A stretch of 64,000 bases of DNA from Shewanella mangrovi. GTDB taxonomy: Bacteria; Pseudomonadota; Gammaproteobacteria; Enterobacterales; Shewanellaceae. Each line of letters starts with the position of its first letter. Position 1 is the first letter of the stretch. The notes below the pieces were generated by a model, which was not told where the DNA came from, ran no database searches, and saw only the letters and a list, made by a program, of their open reading frames with translations. The stretch is from positions 58,567 to 122,566 of the forward strand of contig NZ_JPEO01000008.1 in assembly GCF_000753795.1 (NCBI RefSeq), given 5' to 3'. The position numbers and the translations under genes were made by a program. This document shows positions 55,352 to 63,971 of the stretch, piece by piece.

Positions 55352-56239
55352 TTATGCGGCGGCCTGATGAGCGCCACGCAACATTGCCTGCACCAACTCA
55401 TGGGCATCAAACTTCGTCAGTGCTTCGTTAGCGCCAACCTGATGCGCCTGACTGACACTGATTTCGCTCGAAAGCGACGTATGCAGAATGATATAAGCTT
55501 TGGCCAACTGAGGGTTGTCACGCACTTCAAATGCTAATTCATAGCCATCAAGGCCGGGCATTTCGATATCACTGACTAATAGCGTCACAGGTCTGCCAGA
55601 TTTTGCCCCCTGCTCCATCATCTCTAGCGCTTGTTTACCGTTAGAGGTGACGTCATATGGAATGTTAAGTGCATCTAACGCGTCACTTAGCTGTTTACGA
55701 GCCACGCTGGAATCGTCCACCAGCAAAATCCGCATACTTTTTAGCTGTTCACGTTGAATATCTGTCACAGACGCTAAACTGGACTGGTGCTGAGGGAAAA
55801 TTTTGGCGAGCAAGAGCTCCAAATCCAGCAATTGGATTAACTGGTTGTCGAATCTGGTCACTCCAGTCAGTAGTGCATTATGCCCCAAGTTATTGGGTGG
55901 AGATTCAATATCTCGCCAGTTACATTCAATAATTTTATCGATAGCACGTACCAGAAAACCAATCACCATACGCTGACAATCAGTCACTATAATATAGCTC
56001 TGCTTGAGCTCATCATCGGTTAAGGCGCGATATCCCACCGCCGCCGCCATGTCGATAACTGGAATTGTATGCCCGCGAAACGCGACCGTCCCCTTAATAG
56101 CGGGATGTGAATTTGGCAGATGATTAAGAGGCTTATAGGGGATTAGCTCGCGGATCTTTAACGTGCCCATGGCAAACATCTGCCGCGCTGACAGATGAAA
56201 CAAAAGCAGTCCTTGAGATTGGTTTGCCTTGCTTTTCAT
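55352..56239 (-). CDS. cheV: chemotaxis coupling protein CheV
   Basis: CheV joins chemoreceptors to CheA like CheW, with a receiver domain that may tune adaptation or drain phosphate. The CheW-like domain covers about residues 5-155 (GTVAFRGHTIPVIDMAAAVG). The receiver runs from about 165 (MRILLVDDSSVARKQLSDAL), with the acceptor Asp in LLVSDIEMPGLDGYEL. The ATG at 56239 has GGA 6 nt upstream and gives 295 residues. No other chemotaxis genes are adjacent. Confidence 0.9.
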   Translation of the reverse strand: MKSKANQSQGLLLFHLSARQMFAMGTLKIRELIPYKPLNHLPNSHPAIKGTVAFRGHTIPVIDMAAAVGYRALTDDELKQSYIIVTDCQRMVIGFLVRAIDKIIECNWRDIESPPNNLGHNALLTGVTRFDNQLIQLLDLELLLAKIFPQHQSSLASVTDIQREQLKSMRILLVDDSSVARKQLSDALDALNIPYDVTSNGKQALEMMEQGAKSGRPVTLLVSDIEMPGLDGYELAFEVRDNPQLAKAYIILHTSLSSEISVSQAHQVGANEALTKFDAHELVQAMLRGAHQAAA

Positions 56240-56334
56240 AAAGTTCCAGTTCAAAAATCCCACAATTGAATGCTGTTAGCATAGCATAATGCTCTGATAG
56301 TTCAGCTAGCTAGGCTTGATCTATTGCACAAGTT

Positions 56335-56772
56335 TTAAGCTTGTAACCGATATAACACATCGTAGACAAACTGATCCCAGCCATCTTCGACAAAACACTG
56401 TTCAAACGTCGCGCGTACACGGGCAACGGCATGCACGGGCGCCGCACCATTTTCCATTAGATAATACGCTAACCAAACACCGAGCAAGTTATAAGAACTG
56501 GCGACAACTGCTGTACTGTCAGCGTTAACATCATCAATGCTGACACTCTGGATGGCTTCCACAACAGGCTCTAGTAGATTGTCAGTTGGCGTATCAATTA
56601 CCGGAAAGGCAACGGTCTGCACGTTACACACTGCCGCAGTGATAGTTTGAGCAGGAGTATCAGTTAACCAGATACAGGACTTAATCTCCTGTTGAGATAA
56701 AGTGTCAGCAATAGTGTTGGCATCTACATCAGCAGCAAGCGCGAGGCCGCTTTCCAACTTGGTGAATTCCAT
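56335..56772 (-). CDS. hypothetical protein, possible inactive phosphatase-like fold
   Basis: A 145-residue acidic protein. Its outline recalls DUF442/dual-specificity phosphatases: an early IKSCIWLTDTPAQ strand, VAFPVIDTPTDNLLEPVVEA like the PV...T block, and LGVWLAYYLMENGAAPVHAV like the helix after a phosphate loop (G..VAAYLM...A). The expected HCxxGxxR loop reads VVASSYNLLG and has no cysteine or arginine. If the match is right, it is a pseudophosphatase. A GGAAG site precedes the ATG. It lies between ogt and cheV; function unknown. Confidence 0.7.
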   Translation of the reverse strand: MEFTKLESGLALAADVDANTIADTLSQQEIKSCIWLTDTPAQTITAAVCNVQTVAFPVIDTPTDNLLEPVVEAIQSVSIDDVNADSTAVVASSYNLLGVWLAYYLMENGAAPVHAVARVRATFEQCFVEDGWDQFVYDVLYRLQA

Positions 56773-56857
56773 CGTCTACTTCCGTCAACAGCAAAACGGC
56801 GCTTAAGATAACCTAAGCCGCTTTTATAAAACTTGATAGCAAGCATAAATCCGATGC

Positions 56858-57373
56858 TTAGCTTTGTTCAATGGTTAATAGTTGTTGTTTCATCTTTAGG
56901 CCCCACGCATAACCAGTCAATGAACCTTGTTTACCAATGACTCGATGGCATGGAATGATAATCGCTATTTTGTTCGCGCCGTTGGCGGCACCGACGGCTC
57001 TTGCGGCCGTGGGTTTGCCCATACTAGCGGCTAACTCACCATAGGAAGCCGTTTGGCCAAAGGGTATTTGTAAAAGTTGCTGCCACACGGCTTGTTGAAA
57101 AGCCGTTCCCTGTGGTGCAAGCGGCACACTAAATTGCTGCCGCTCGCCAGCAAAATACTGTGCTAATTGCTCAGCAGCGAGCTGTAACCACCGCTCGGCC
57201 TCAGCAAAAGCTGCTGTTTCTATTGCAGGATAGGCCTTCTCTGGCGCAATCGGACGTAAGGAACATAACCCCTTTTCGCTGGCGGTTAACCAAAGAGTGC
57301 CCGTTGCGGTAGCAAGTGACTTTGATGCCATAGCAACTGGGTTGTTACCCAATATCAGTTCTGTCGTAGACAT
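56858..57373 (-). CDS. ogt: methylated-DNA--[protein]-cysteine S-methyltransferase
   Basis: A suicide enzyme that takes methyl from O6-methylguanine (and O4-methylthymine) onto its own cysteine. The 171-residue protein has the acceptor Cys142 in IIIPCHRVIG, the arginine-finger helix block ARAVGAANGANKIA, and the N-terminal domain of Ogt proteins. It follows the Ada/AlkA fusion gene by 15 nt, so the two repair enzymes form an operon. Confidence 0.93.
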   Translation of the reverse strand: MSTTELILGNNPVAMASKSLATATGTLWLTASEKGLCSLRPIAPEKAYPAIETAAFAEAERWLQLAAEQLAQYFAGERQQFSVPLAPQGTAFQQAVWQQLLQIPFGQTASYGELAASMGKPTAARAVGAANGANKIAIIIPCHRVIGKQGSLTGYAWGLKMKQQLLTIEQS

Positions 57374-57388
57374 GGTTTCGTCTCATCG

Positions 57389-58852
57389 TTAATTGGCGTT
57401 GCGCCACAGCATAAAGGTCAGATAACTACCCCATGGCGCCACTTGCTCCCTCAGCCATTGCGCGAAATCTCGCTCTGTTTGCTGGTGCACGTCTTGAAGT
57501 GGCTTCAGTTGTTTTTTGATCACCAGATCTGAACTCAATAATACGTCTGGCCAGCTTTGCCCGCGCATCTGCGCATAAGCGACGGTCCATGGGCCAATCC
57601 CTTTGAGCGATAACCATTGCTCAGGCGCTTGCTGATCTGGATGCTCATCACACCAATTCGCTAGCGCGCTCAGCGTCTGCTGGCGAGACTGCGGCATTGG
57701 CAATGTTATATCTGCCACGGCAACTTGCGCAGGTGTTGGAAAGAATAGACGTTGTTGCCCACCGATCTCGCACCAACTGCCACAACGATTAACCAGCAGA
57801 TTTAACAGTCGAATGGCTTGTTTTACACTGACTTGCTGACCAAGTACCGCTCGAATACCCGCTTCAAACAAAGAGCTGATGCCGGCAATACGTGTCCCCG
57901 GCTGCAACATTAAGCTGGGCAGCGACTGCTGCAATGGTGCCAACCTTTGCATGATGGCAGCAGGATCGGCATCTAAATCCAATATCCGTCTGATAGTTTG
58001 CATTAATTGCGGCAGTAAGCGCGGATTAACCTCCGCCCCCAAGGTGATGGTAACCGCTAGTCGAAAATGTTCCACTTGCTGATAAGCAAAAAACGCACAG
58101 TGCAAACGTTTTCCTTGATGCTCGATCTGTAACGTGCGTCCGTACCCTACTCGGTCATCTTGACTGAACCATTCCATCCCTTCTACTGCTCTGAGTCGGT
58201 AAAACGCCAACAAGGCCTGCCAATCGTAAGGCGGACGATAGCTCATCATTAACGTCATCTGATTGGCCGCGCCACTGCCATCGACCTTTTGCCGTAAGGT
58301 CGATGGCGACAGTTGTAGTTGTTGTTGAAATACTTCATTAAAACGTCTAACACTGCGAAACCCTGCCGCAAACGCAATATCAGTTATCGCAAGGTTGGTC
58401 TGATGCAGCAGCTGTTTGGCTAATAATAAGCGGCAGTAATTCGCATACTTAATTGGCGAAATACCAAGTTTTTCGGCAAATAAATGACGTAACCAGCGCG
58501 ATGAAATACCTAGTCGCTCGCACAACGCTTCAATATTTAATGCCCGTTCGCCGTCAATAGCGTGTTGTTCAATTAAACTGACTGCACGGCGCAAGGTGGT
58601 ATCAGTGCCAAGCCAAGCGTAAGAACCTGGCGCACTCTCAGGCCGACATCTAAGGCAGGGACGTAATCCGGCATGTGCCGCCGCGGCAGCACTGACAAAG
58701 TACTGTACATTTTGCTCCTTCGGCGCCACTGCCGGACAAATCGGCCGACAATAAATTCCGGTGGTTAACACGCCAACAAAAAACAAGCCGTCAAAGCGCG
58801 GATCGCGACTCATACGCGCTTGTTGGCAGAGTTTTGCGGGTAATACTTTCAT
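57389..58852 (-). CDS. Ada N-domain/AraC/AlkA fusion: DNA-3-methyladenine glycosylase
   Basis: A 487-residue multidomain repair and regulatory protein. The Ada zinc domain has Cys35, Cys39, Cys66 and Cys69 (YCRPICP, CLRCRP), of which the first is the methyl-phosphotriester acceptor in Ada. An AraC helix-turn-helix (about 85-185: LNIEALCERLGISSRWLRHL, ITDIAFAAGFRSVRRFNEVF) follows. Then comes an AlkA glycosylase (about 200-487) with helix-hairpin-helix LKGIGPWTVAYAQMRG and the catalytic Asp in LLSSDLVIKK. The methyltransferase part of Ada is the separate ogt next door. It likely senses and repairs alkylation. Confidence 0.93.
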   Translation of the reverse strand: MKVLPAKLCQQARMSRDPRFDGLFFVGVLTTGIYCRPICPAVAPKEQNVQYFVSAAAAAHAGLRPCLRCRPESAPGSYAWLGTDTTLRRAVSLIEQHAIDGERALNIEALCERLGISSRWLRHLFAEKLGISPIKYANYCRLLLAKQLLHQTNLAITDIAFAAGFRSVRRFNEVFQQQLQLSPSTLRQKVDGSGAANQMTLMMSYRPPYDWQALLAFYRLRAVEGMEWFSQDDRVGYGRTLQIEHQGKRLHCAFFAYQQVEHFRLAVTITLGAEVNPRLLPQLMQTIRRILDLDADPAAIMQRLAPLQQSLPSLMLQPGTRIAGISSLFEAGIRAVLGQQVSVKQAIRLLNLLVNRCGSWCEIGGQQRLFFPTPAQVAVADITLPMPQSRQQTLSALANWCDEHPDQQAPEQWLSLKGIGPWTVAYAQMRGQSWPDVLLSSDLVIKKQLKPLQDVHQQTERDFAQWLREQVAPWGSYLTFMLWRNAN

Positions 58853-59027
58853 GAAGTTAGCTCATTATTGATATGAGTGAAACGAGGTTAACCATCATCT
58901 TCTTCATAAACCAGCGGATTTCGGCAGTGTACCTGACAAGCGAAACAATGACTGCAGATAATATAGCCTGCCAACCTCGCTCTGAATCCGGTATCCTTAG
59001 CTGTCTCTTTTAGTATCAGAGTCCTAC

Positions 59028-60869
59028 ATGTTACTTCGCTTATTACGTTTATTTGAGTCTTGGACCAAACCACTCCCCAATATTGACCCCGGCCAACCAC
59101 CGCGGGGGCTATTTGCTTTTTGCCGACACTACACCAAAGGCTTTGAAAAACCACTGCTGCTGATGTCGGTGCTCACCGCCACATTAGCCGTACTGGAAGT
59201 TTCGCTATTTGGTTTTATGGGGCAATTGGTGGATTGGCTAGTCAGTAAAAATCCCGAAACCTTGCTTGCCGACGAAGGTGGCAAGCTGCTCGGTATGACG
59301 CTGATGGTGCTGGTGCTAATCCCGCTGCTAACCTTGTTGCACGCATTAATCGCCTATCAAAGCCTGTTGGGTAATTATCCAATGGCCATTCGCTGGTTAG
59401 CACACAAGTATCTGCTCAAACAAAGTATCTCATTCTATCAAAATGAGTTTGCTGGCCGGGTGGCCACCAAAGTCATGCAGACGTCGCTAGCGGTACGTGA
59501 AACCGTGATGAAGCTGCTTGATGTGCTGATGTACATTCTCGTGTACTTCACCTCTATGGTGGTGATGATGGCAAAGGCTGACTGGCGCATGGTGCTGCCG
59601 ATGGCAGTGTGGCTCGGGTGCTATATTTTGCTGCAGTGGTTTTTTATTCCACGCCTTAAAGCCGTAGCGAGTGAGCAAGCCGATGCGCGCTCCACTATGA
59701 CGGGCCGTATCGTCGACAGTTACTCCAATATTTCCACGGTTAAACTGTTTGCTCACACTCAGCAAGAGGCAGAGTACGCTCGCAGTAGCATGAGTGAATT
59801 TCTGGATACCGTATATCGCCAAATGCGCTTAGTGACCGGCATTAACGTCAGCGTCCAAGTACTCAATTACCTACTGGCGTTTGCGGTGGCAGCACTGTCT
59901 ATTTGGCTTTGGATGGAAAGTGCAATTACCGTTGGAGCTATCGCCATCGCCGTCAGTCTGGCGCTACGTCTCAACGGCATGTCGCAATGGATTATGTGGG
60001 AAATCAGTGCCCTGTTCGAAAACCTCGGCACAGTGTCTGATGGTATGAACACTTTGTCGCAACCCGCCAATATTCTCGACAAACCCGATGCTGAGCCGTT
60101 AAAAATTCCGTTTGGTGGCATTCATTTTCGTGACGTCTGTTTTGACTATGGTGAAAAAACAGGCGTGCTGCATCACTTAGATCTCGACATTAAGCCTGGT
60201 GAAAAAATCGGACTTGTTGGCCGCTCTGGCGCTGGCAAATCGACCTTAGTGAACTTGCTGATGCGCTTTTATGATATTGGCGCTGGTGCCATTTTAATTG
60301 ATGGGCAGGATATCCGTGATGTCAGCCAAGACTCATTACGCTCCAACATTGGCATGGTGACCCAAGACACCTCATTGCTGCACCGCTCTATTCGCGAAAA
60401 CATTCTCTACGGCCGTCCCTCTGCAACAGAGGGTGAGATGCAGGCCGCAATTGAGAAAGCACAAGCTAATGACTTTATTGAATACCTTACAGATCCGCAC
60501 GGTAATCGCGGCTTAGATGCACAAGTGGGTGAGCGCGGCGTAAAACTCTCCGGCGGACAGCGCCAGCGTATTGCCATTGCACGGGTGCTACTTAAAGATG
60601 CGCCGATCTTGGTGTTGGATGAAGCCACCTCAGCACTTGACTCTGAGGTCGAAGCCGCAATACAACAAAGTCTATATCAGCTAATGGAAGGCAAAACCGT
60701 TATTGCGATTGCACACCGCCTATCGACGATTGCCGCAATGGACCGGCTAATTGTATTAGACCAAGGCAAAATTGTTGAGCAAGGTTCACACCAAGAGCTT
60801 ATCAGTAAAGGCGGAATCTATGCGCATTTGTGGGAACGCCAAACCGGTGGATTCCTCGGCTTAGATTAA
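59028..60869 (+). CDS. ABC transporter, fused permease and ATPase (exporter type)
   Basis: A 613-residue half-transporter. Six membrane segments lie in about residues 40-330, then the ATPase with Walker A GRSGAGKST (about 399-407), ABC signature KLSGGQRQRIA (about 505) and Walker B ILVLDEATSALD (about 525). The H loop is IAIAHRLSTIA. It belongs to the multidrug/lipid exporter group (MsbA/YheI-like), works as a dimer, and the cargo is unknown. The ribosome site is weak. Single gene. Confidence 0.92.
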   Translation: MLLRLLRLFESWTKPLPNIDPGQPPRGLFAFCRHYTKGFEKPLLLMSVLTATLAVLEVSLFGFMGQLVDWLVSKNPETLLADEGGKLLGMTLMVLVLIPLLTLLHALIAYQSLLGNYPMAIRWLAHKYLLKQSISFYQNEFAGRVATKVMQTSLAVRETVMKLLDVLMYILVYFTSMVVMMAKADWRMVLPMAVWLGCYILLQWFFIPRLKAVASEQADARSTMTGRIVDSYSNISTVKLFAHTQQEAEYARSSMSEFLDTVYRQMRLVTGINVSVQVLNYLLAFAVAALSIWLWMESAITVGAIAIAVSLALRLNGMSQWIMWEISALFENLGTVSDGMNTLSQPANILDKPDAEPLKIPFGGIHFRDVCFDYGEKTGVLHHLDLDIKPGEKIGLVGRSGAGKSTLVNLLMRFYDIGAGAILIDGQDIRDVSQDSLRSNIGMVTQDTSLLHRSIRENILYGRPSATEGEMQAAIEKAQANDFIEYLTDPHGNRGLDAQVGERGVKLSGGQRQRIAIARVLLKDAPILVLDEATSALDSEVEAAIQQSLYQLMEGKTVIAIAHRLSTIAAMDRLIVLDQGKIVEQGSHQELISKGGIYAHLWERQTGGFLGLD

Positions 60870-60917
60870 CGGAGAACGCGCTCAAAAACGTCCGCAGCAA
60901 AAAACTACCGATAAATA

Positions 60918-60955
60918 CAAAGGCAGCCGCCGACGATGTGTCGAGGCTGCCTTTG
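60918..60955. terminator. terminator between the ABC exporter and the S10 peptidase gene
   Basis: An 11-bp stem CAAAGGCAGCC/GGCTGCCTTTG with a 16-nt loop lies between convergent genes. T runs are short on both sides. Confidence 0.7.
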
Positions 60956-60974
60956 TTGTATGAGAGTCTCACTC

Positions 60975-62480
60975 TTATTCGATAAACGCTGCCAAATCCT
61001 GCTTGAACTTCGCCATTGATGCCGGATGCACATACATCATATGACCCGCCATATAGTATTCTGTGTGAATATTGGCTCTCAGCTCCGCTGGAATTTTCAG
61101 GTGGTCCAGCATGTACTTGGTCGTAAAGAATGGCGTCGCCATATCAAAATAGCCCTGTTGCACGAGCACCTTCATCTTTGGGCTTTGGATCATCGCATAG
61201 CTCAAATCTACGCCAGTGTCGGGAAACGGCATTTTGAAGCCAGAGAAATTGGGTTGTTTATGACCAAAATCCCATTTACTAAAAACGTTGCCAAACACCA
61301 CATAATCGGTAGCATCTTTGACGCCAAGGTCAGTCGCATAATAATCCATAAAGGTCGCAAGAACTTGTGGCCCTACGGCAGTAGTCATTGGGTCATAAAC
61401 GGTATGGTCAGCGATGGGTTCTAGACTGTAACCTTTAAAACGGGAATCAATCCGCCCAACTGTCATTTGCTTTGATTTCAACAATTCCTTGAGAAATGCC
61501 TGATGGTCGACGCGCAAGTTAGATAGCATCCAATAATCGGCACTGACGCCAGTAAAGCTCGCGAGTTTGTTGGCCATCATTTGTTTGTCTGCAGCGGAGA
61601 TACTCGCGCCTTTCATCAAGGCCGGCGCGTACTCTTCAACGGTAAATTTTTCCGCTTGCTGGATAAAGGTTTGTAGCTCTTTAGGCTTATTAGGAATGGC
61701 ATCGTGATACCAGGCTGTGGCTGCAAATGATGGCATAAACAGTATGTGGGGTAAGTCTGCTTGGCCAAAATCAAAGCCGGTGATCAGCTGTAGAAACGGT
61801 GAAACAAGAATAATGCCTTTGAGGGCTATCATGTCATTACTGACAAGATATTGCGCAACGCCAGCAGTACGCATACCGCCGTAACTTTCCCCCAGAATGT
61901 ATTTCGGTGATTGCCAACGCTTGTTCTCGGTAATGTACTGTTTGATAAATGCAGCTACCGACTCAATATCCTGATCTGTGCCCCAAAAGTCTTCATTTTT
62001 GGCCTCACCAACGGCGTGTGATAGTCCAGTACCAACGGGGTCGATCATCACAAGGTCGGCTTTATCTAGAATTGAGTATTCGTTGTTCACTCGCTTAAAT
62101 GGACCGTTATCACTGAATTCAGTATCGATAACCTCAGTTCGCTGCGGCCCGAGAATCCCCATATGCAACCACAAAGAAGCAGAGCCAGGTCCGCCGTTAT
62201 ACGCGAACATAATGGGGCGAGTTCTAAGATCTGTGTCTTTCTTTACATAAGCGGTAAACCCAAACAACGCCTTGGGCTCCCCCTTCTCATTTTTCATCAA
62301 CATTGTGCCAGCCGTGGCCACATATTCGATTTTTTTGCCATCAATACGCACCGAGTGTTCAGTAACCGATACTTTGGCTTCAGGCTTAACAGATGGCGTT
62401 TCAGAGGGCTTTTTATCTTCAGCCGCATAGGCGCCAAAACTCAACACCATAGTGACCATCAATATGACGATGTTACGCAT
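60975..62480 (-). CDS. S10-family serine carboxypeptidase-like protein
   Basis: A 501-residue exported alpha/beta hydrolase of the serine carboxypeptidase family S10. The signal peptide is MRNIVILMVTMVLSFGAYAA. The oxyanion block is NGGPGSASLWLHMGILGP, the nucleophile is Ser199 in LGESYGGMRTAG, and the later acid and base are likely in VQQGYFDMATPF and YYMAGHMMYVHP. Periplasmic location is inferred. Ribosome site AAGGA 8 nt upstream. Between its start and the tRNA terminator (62481-62670) I see nothing. Confidence 0.9.
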   Translation of the reverse strand: MRNIVILMVTMVLSFGAYAAEDKKPSETPSVKPEAKVSVTEHSVRIDGKKIEYVATAGTMLMKNEKGEPKALFGFTAYVKKDTDLRTRPIMFAYNGGPGSASLWLHMGILGPQRTEVIDTEFSDNGPFKRVNNEYSILDKADLVMIDPVGTGLSHAVGEAKNEDFWGTDQDIESVAAFIKQYITENKRWQSPKYILGESYGGMRTAGVAQYLVSNDMIALKGIILVSPFLQLITGFDFGQADLPHILFMPSFAATAWYHDAIPNKPKELQTFIQQAEKFTVEEYAPALMKGASISAADKQMMANKLASFTGVSADYWMLSNLRVDHQAFLKELLKSKQMTVGRIDSRFKGYSLEPIADHTVYDPMTTAVGPQVLATFMDYYATDLGVKDATDYVVFGNVFSKWDFGHKQPNFSGFKMPFPDTGVDLSYAMIQSPKMKVLVQQGYFDMATPFFTTKYMLDHLKIPAELRANIHTEYYMAGHMMYVHPASMAKFKQDLAAFIE

Positions 62481-62671
62481 TGCGATTTCCTTGCCACAAT
62501 AAAAGAATTAAGCGTAGGAGAAAATCGACCATTCAGCCAAATATACCCATTACGGCGGCATGAATGGCGAGGGCTTAAAGAATGACCCGCGAGCAGTGGG
62601 AGATTGATGGTGTCTTCATCTGCATTGGTGTTTACAACCGCCGAGGCGCTATCACCATGAAAATCAGACAT

Positions 62672-62696
62672 AAAAAAACCACCTGAGAAGGTGGTT
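62672..62696 (-). terminator. terminator of the tRNA operon
   Basis: On the minus strand AACCACCT/AGGTGGTT with a 4-nt loop is followed by UUUUU. It lies 7 nt after the last tRNA-Glu and marks the 3' end of the tRNA transcript. Confidence 0.92.
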
Positions 62697-62702
62697 TAAA
62701 AT

Positions 62703-62778
62703 TGGCATCCCCTAGGGGATTCGAACCCCTGTTACCGCCGTGAAAGGGCGGTGTCCTAGGCCTCTAGACGAAGGGGAC
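62703..62778 (-). tRNA. tRNA-Glu(UUC), copy 1 (last transcribed)
   Basis: A 76-nt cloverleaf with anticodon TTC in the CCGCCCTTTCACGGCGG arm, T arm GGGGTTCGAATCCCC and encoded CCA. The acceptor starts G and ends in T opposite it, a G-U pair shared by all copies here. It follows tRNA-Ala and precedes the operon terminator. Confidence 0.97.
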
Positions 62779-62813
62779 CCCGGACTCACCTTTTATCGTG
62801 GTGATAAACGATT

Positions 62814-62889
<76 letters not shown>

Positions 62890-62922
62890 GAAATTCTGTT
62901 AAAAACAAAACTTCAGAAAATG

Positions 62923-62998
62923 TGGCATCCCCTAGGGGATTCGAACCCCTGTTACCGCCGTGAAAGGGCGGTGTCCTAGGCCTCTAGACGAAGGGGAC
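62923..62998 (-). tRNA. tRNA-Glu(UUC), copy 2
   Basis: Same 76-nt sequence as copy 1 by eye. Transcribed just before tRNA-Ala, with a 33-nt spacer unlike the others. Confidence 0.97.
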
Positions 62999-63036
62999 CC
63001 CGGACTTAAGCATTTATACTCCGCTTAAAAAGAGTT

Positions 63037-63112
63037 TGGCATCCCCTAGGGGATTCGAACCCCTGTTACCGCCGTGAAAGGGCGGTGTCCTAGGCCTCTA
63101 GACGAAGGGGAC
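63037..63112 (-). tRNA. tRNA-Glu(UUC), copy 3
   Basis: Identical to copy 1 by eye. The spacer to copy 4 is 64 nt and unlike the standard 38-nt spacer. Confidence 0.97.
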
Positions 63113-63176
63113 CCATGGACCGTGTTTGACTTCGCTGCCGAAGAACTCAACTTTATACTCTGCTCAGTTAAAGAGT

Positions 63177-63252
63177 TGGCATCCCCTAGGGGATTCGAAC
63201 CCCTGTTACCGCCGTGAAAGGGCGGTGTCCTAGGCCTCTAGACGAAGGGGAC
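63177..63252 (-). tRNA. tRNA-Glu(UUC), copy 4
   Basis: First member, by coordinate, of the run with an exact 114-nt period. Confidence 0.97.
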
Positions 63253-63290
63253 CCAGGACTTAAGCATTTATACTCCGCTTAAAAAGAGTT

Positions 63291-63366
63291 TGGCATCCCC
63301 TAGGGGATTCGAACCCCTGTTACCGCCGTGAAAGGGCGGTGTCCTAGGCCTCTAGACGAAGGGGAC
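63291..63366 (-). tRNA. tRNA-Glu(UUC), copy 5
   Basis: In the 114-nt periodic run, with the standard 38-nt spacers on both sides. Confidence 0.97.
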
Positions 63367-63404
63367 CCCGGACTTAAGCATTTATACTCCGCTTAAAAAG
63401 AGTT

Positions 63405-63480
63405 TGGCATCCCCTAGGGGATTCGAACCCCTGTTACCGCCGTGAAAGGGCGGTGTCCTAGGCCTCTAGACGAAGGGGAC
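63405..63480 (-). tRNA. tRNA-Glu(UUC), copy 6
   Basis: In the 114-nt periodic run; body identical to its neighbours. Confidence 0.97.
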
Positions 63481-63518
63481 CCCGGACTTAAGCATTTATA
63501 CTCCGCTTAAAAAGAGTT

Positions 63519-63594
63519 TGGCATCCCCTAGGGGATTCGAACCCCTGTTACCGCCGTGAAAGGGCGGTGTCCTAGGCCTCTAGACGAAGGGGAC
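63519..63594 (-). tRNA. tRNA-Glu(UUC), copy 7
   Basis: In the 114-nt periodic run; body identical to its neighbours. Confidence 0.97.
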
Positions 63595-63632
63595 CCCGGA
63601 CTTAAGCATTTATACTCCGCTTAAAAAGAGTT

Positions 63633-63708
63633 TGGCATCCCCTAGGGGATTCGAACCCCTGTTACCGCCGTGAAAGGGCGGTGTCCTAGGCCTCTAGACG
63701 AAGGGGAC
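63633..63708 (-). tRNA. tRNA-Glu(UUC), copy 8
   Basis: In the 114-nt periodic run; body identical to its neighbours. Confidence 0.97.
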
Positions 63709-63746
63709 CCCGGACTTAAGCATTTATACTCCGCTTAAAAAGAGTT

Positions 63747-63822
63747 TGGCATCCCCTAGGGGATTCGAACCCCTGTTACCGCCGTGAAAGGGCGGTGTCC
63801 TAGGCCTCTAGACGAAGGGGAC
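63747..63822 (-). tRNA. tRNA-Glu(UUC), copy 9
   Basis: In the 114-nt periodic run. The base next to its 5' end differs (CCCAGG rather than CCCCGG on the plus strand), as at copies 4 and 10. Confidence 0.97.
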
Positions 63823-63860
63823 CCAGGACTTAAGCATTTATACTCCGCTTAAAAAGAGTT

Positions 63861-63936
63861 TGGCATCCCCTAGGGGATTCGAACCCCTGTTACCGCCGTG
63901 AAAGGGCGGTGTCCTAGGCCTCTAGACGAAGGGGAC
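63861..63936 (-). tRNA. tRNA-Glu(UUC), copy 10 (first complete one transcribed)
   Basis: Last full Glu copy by coordinate. Its upstream spacer to the next tRNA-Ala repeats the spacer at 62779-62813. Confidence 0.97.
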
Positions 63937-63971
63937 CCAGGACTCACCTTTTATCGTGGTGATAAACGATT

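Larger units (their letters stand above)
63177..63936 (-). repeat. tandem array of 114-nt tRNA-Glu repeat units
   Basis: Seven tRNA-Glu genes start exactly 114 nt apart (76-nt gene plus 38-nt spacer). Each spacer carries the inverted repeat TTAAGC / GCTTAA and a TATAAA-like box on the minus strand. Near-identity of genes and spacers points to recent duplication or ongoing gene conversion. Confidence 0.95.

Noticed and set aside
63037..63936. CRISPR-like regular repeats
   Set aside because: The repeated unit is a full tRNA-Glu gene of 76 nt with near-identical, not unique, 38-nt spacers.
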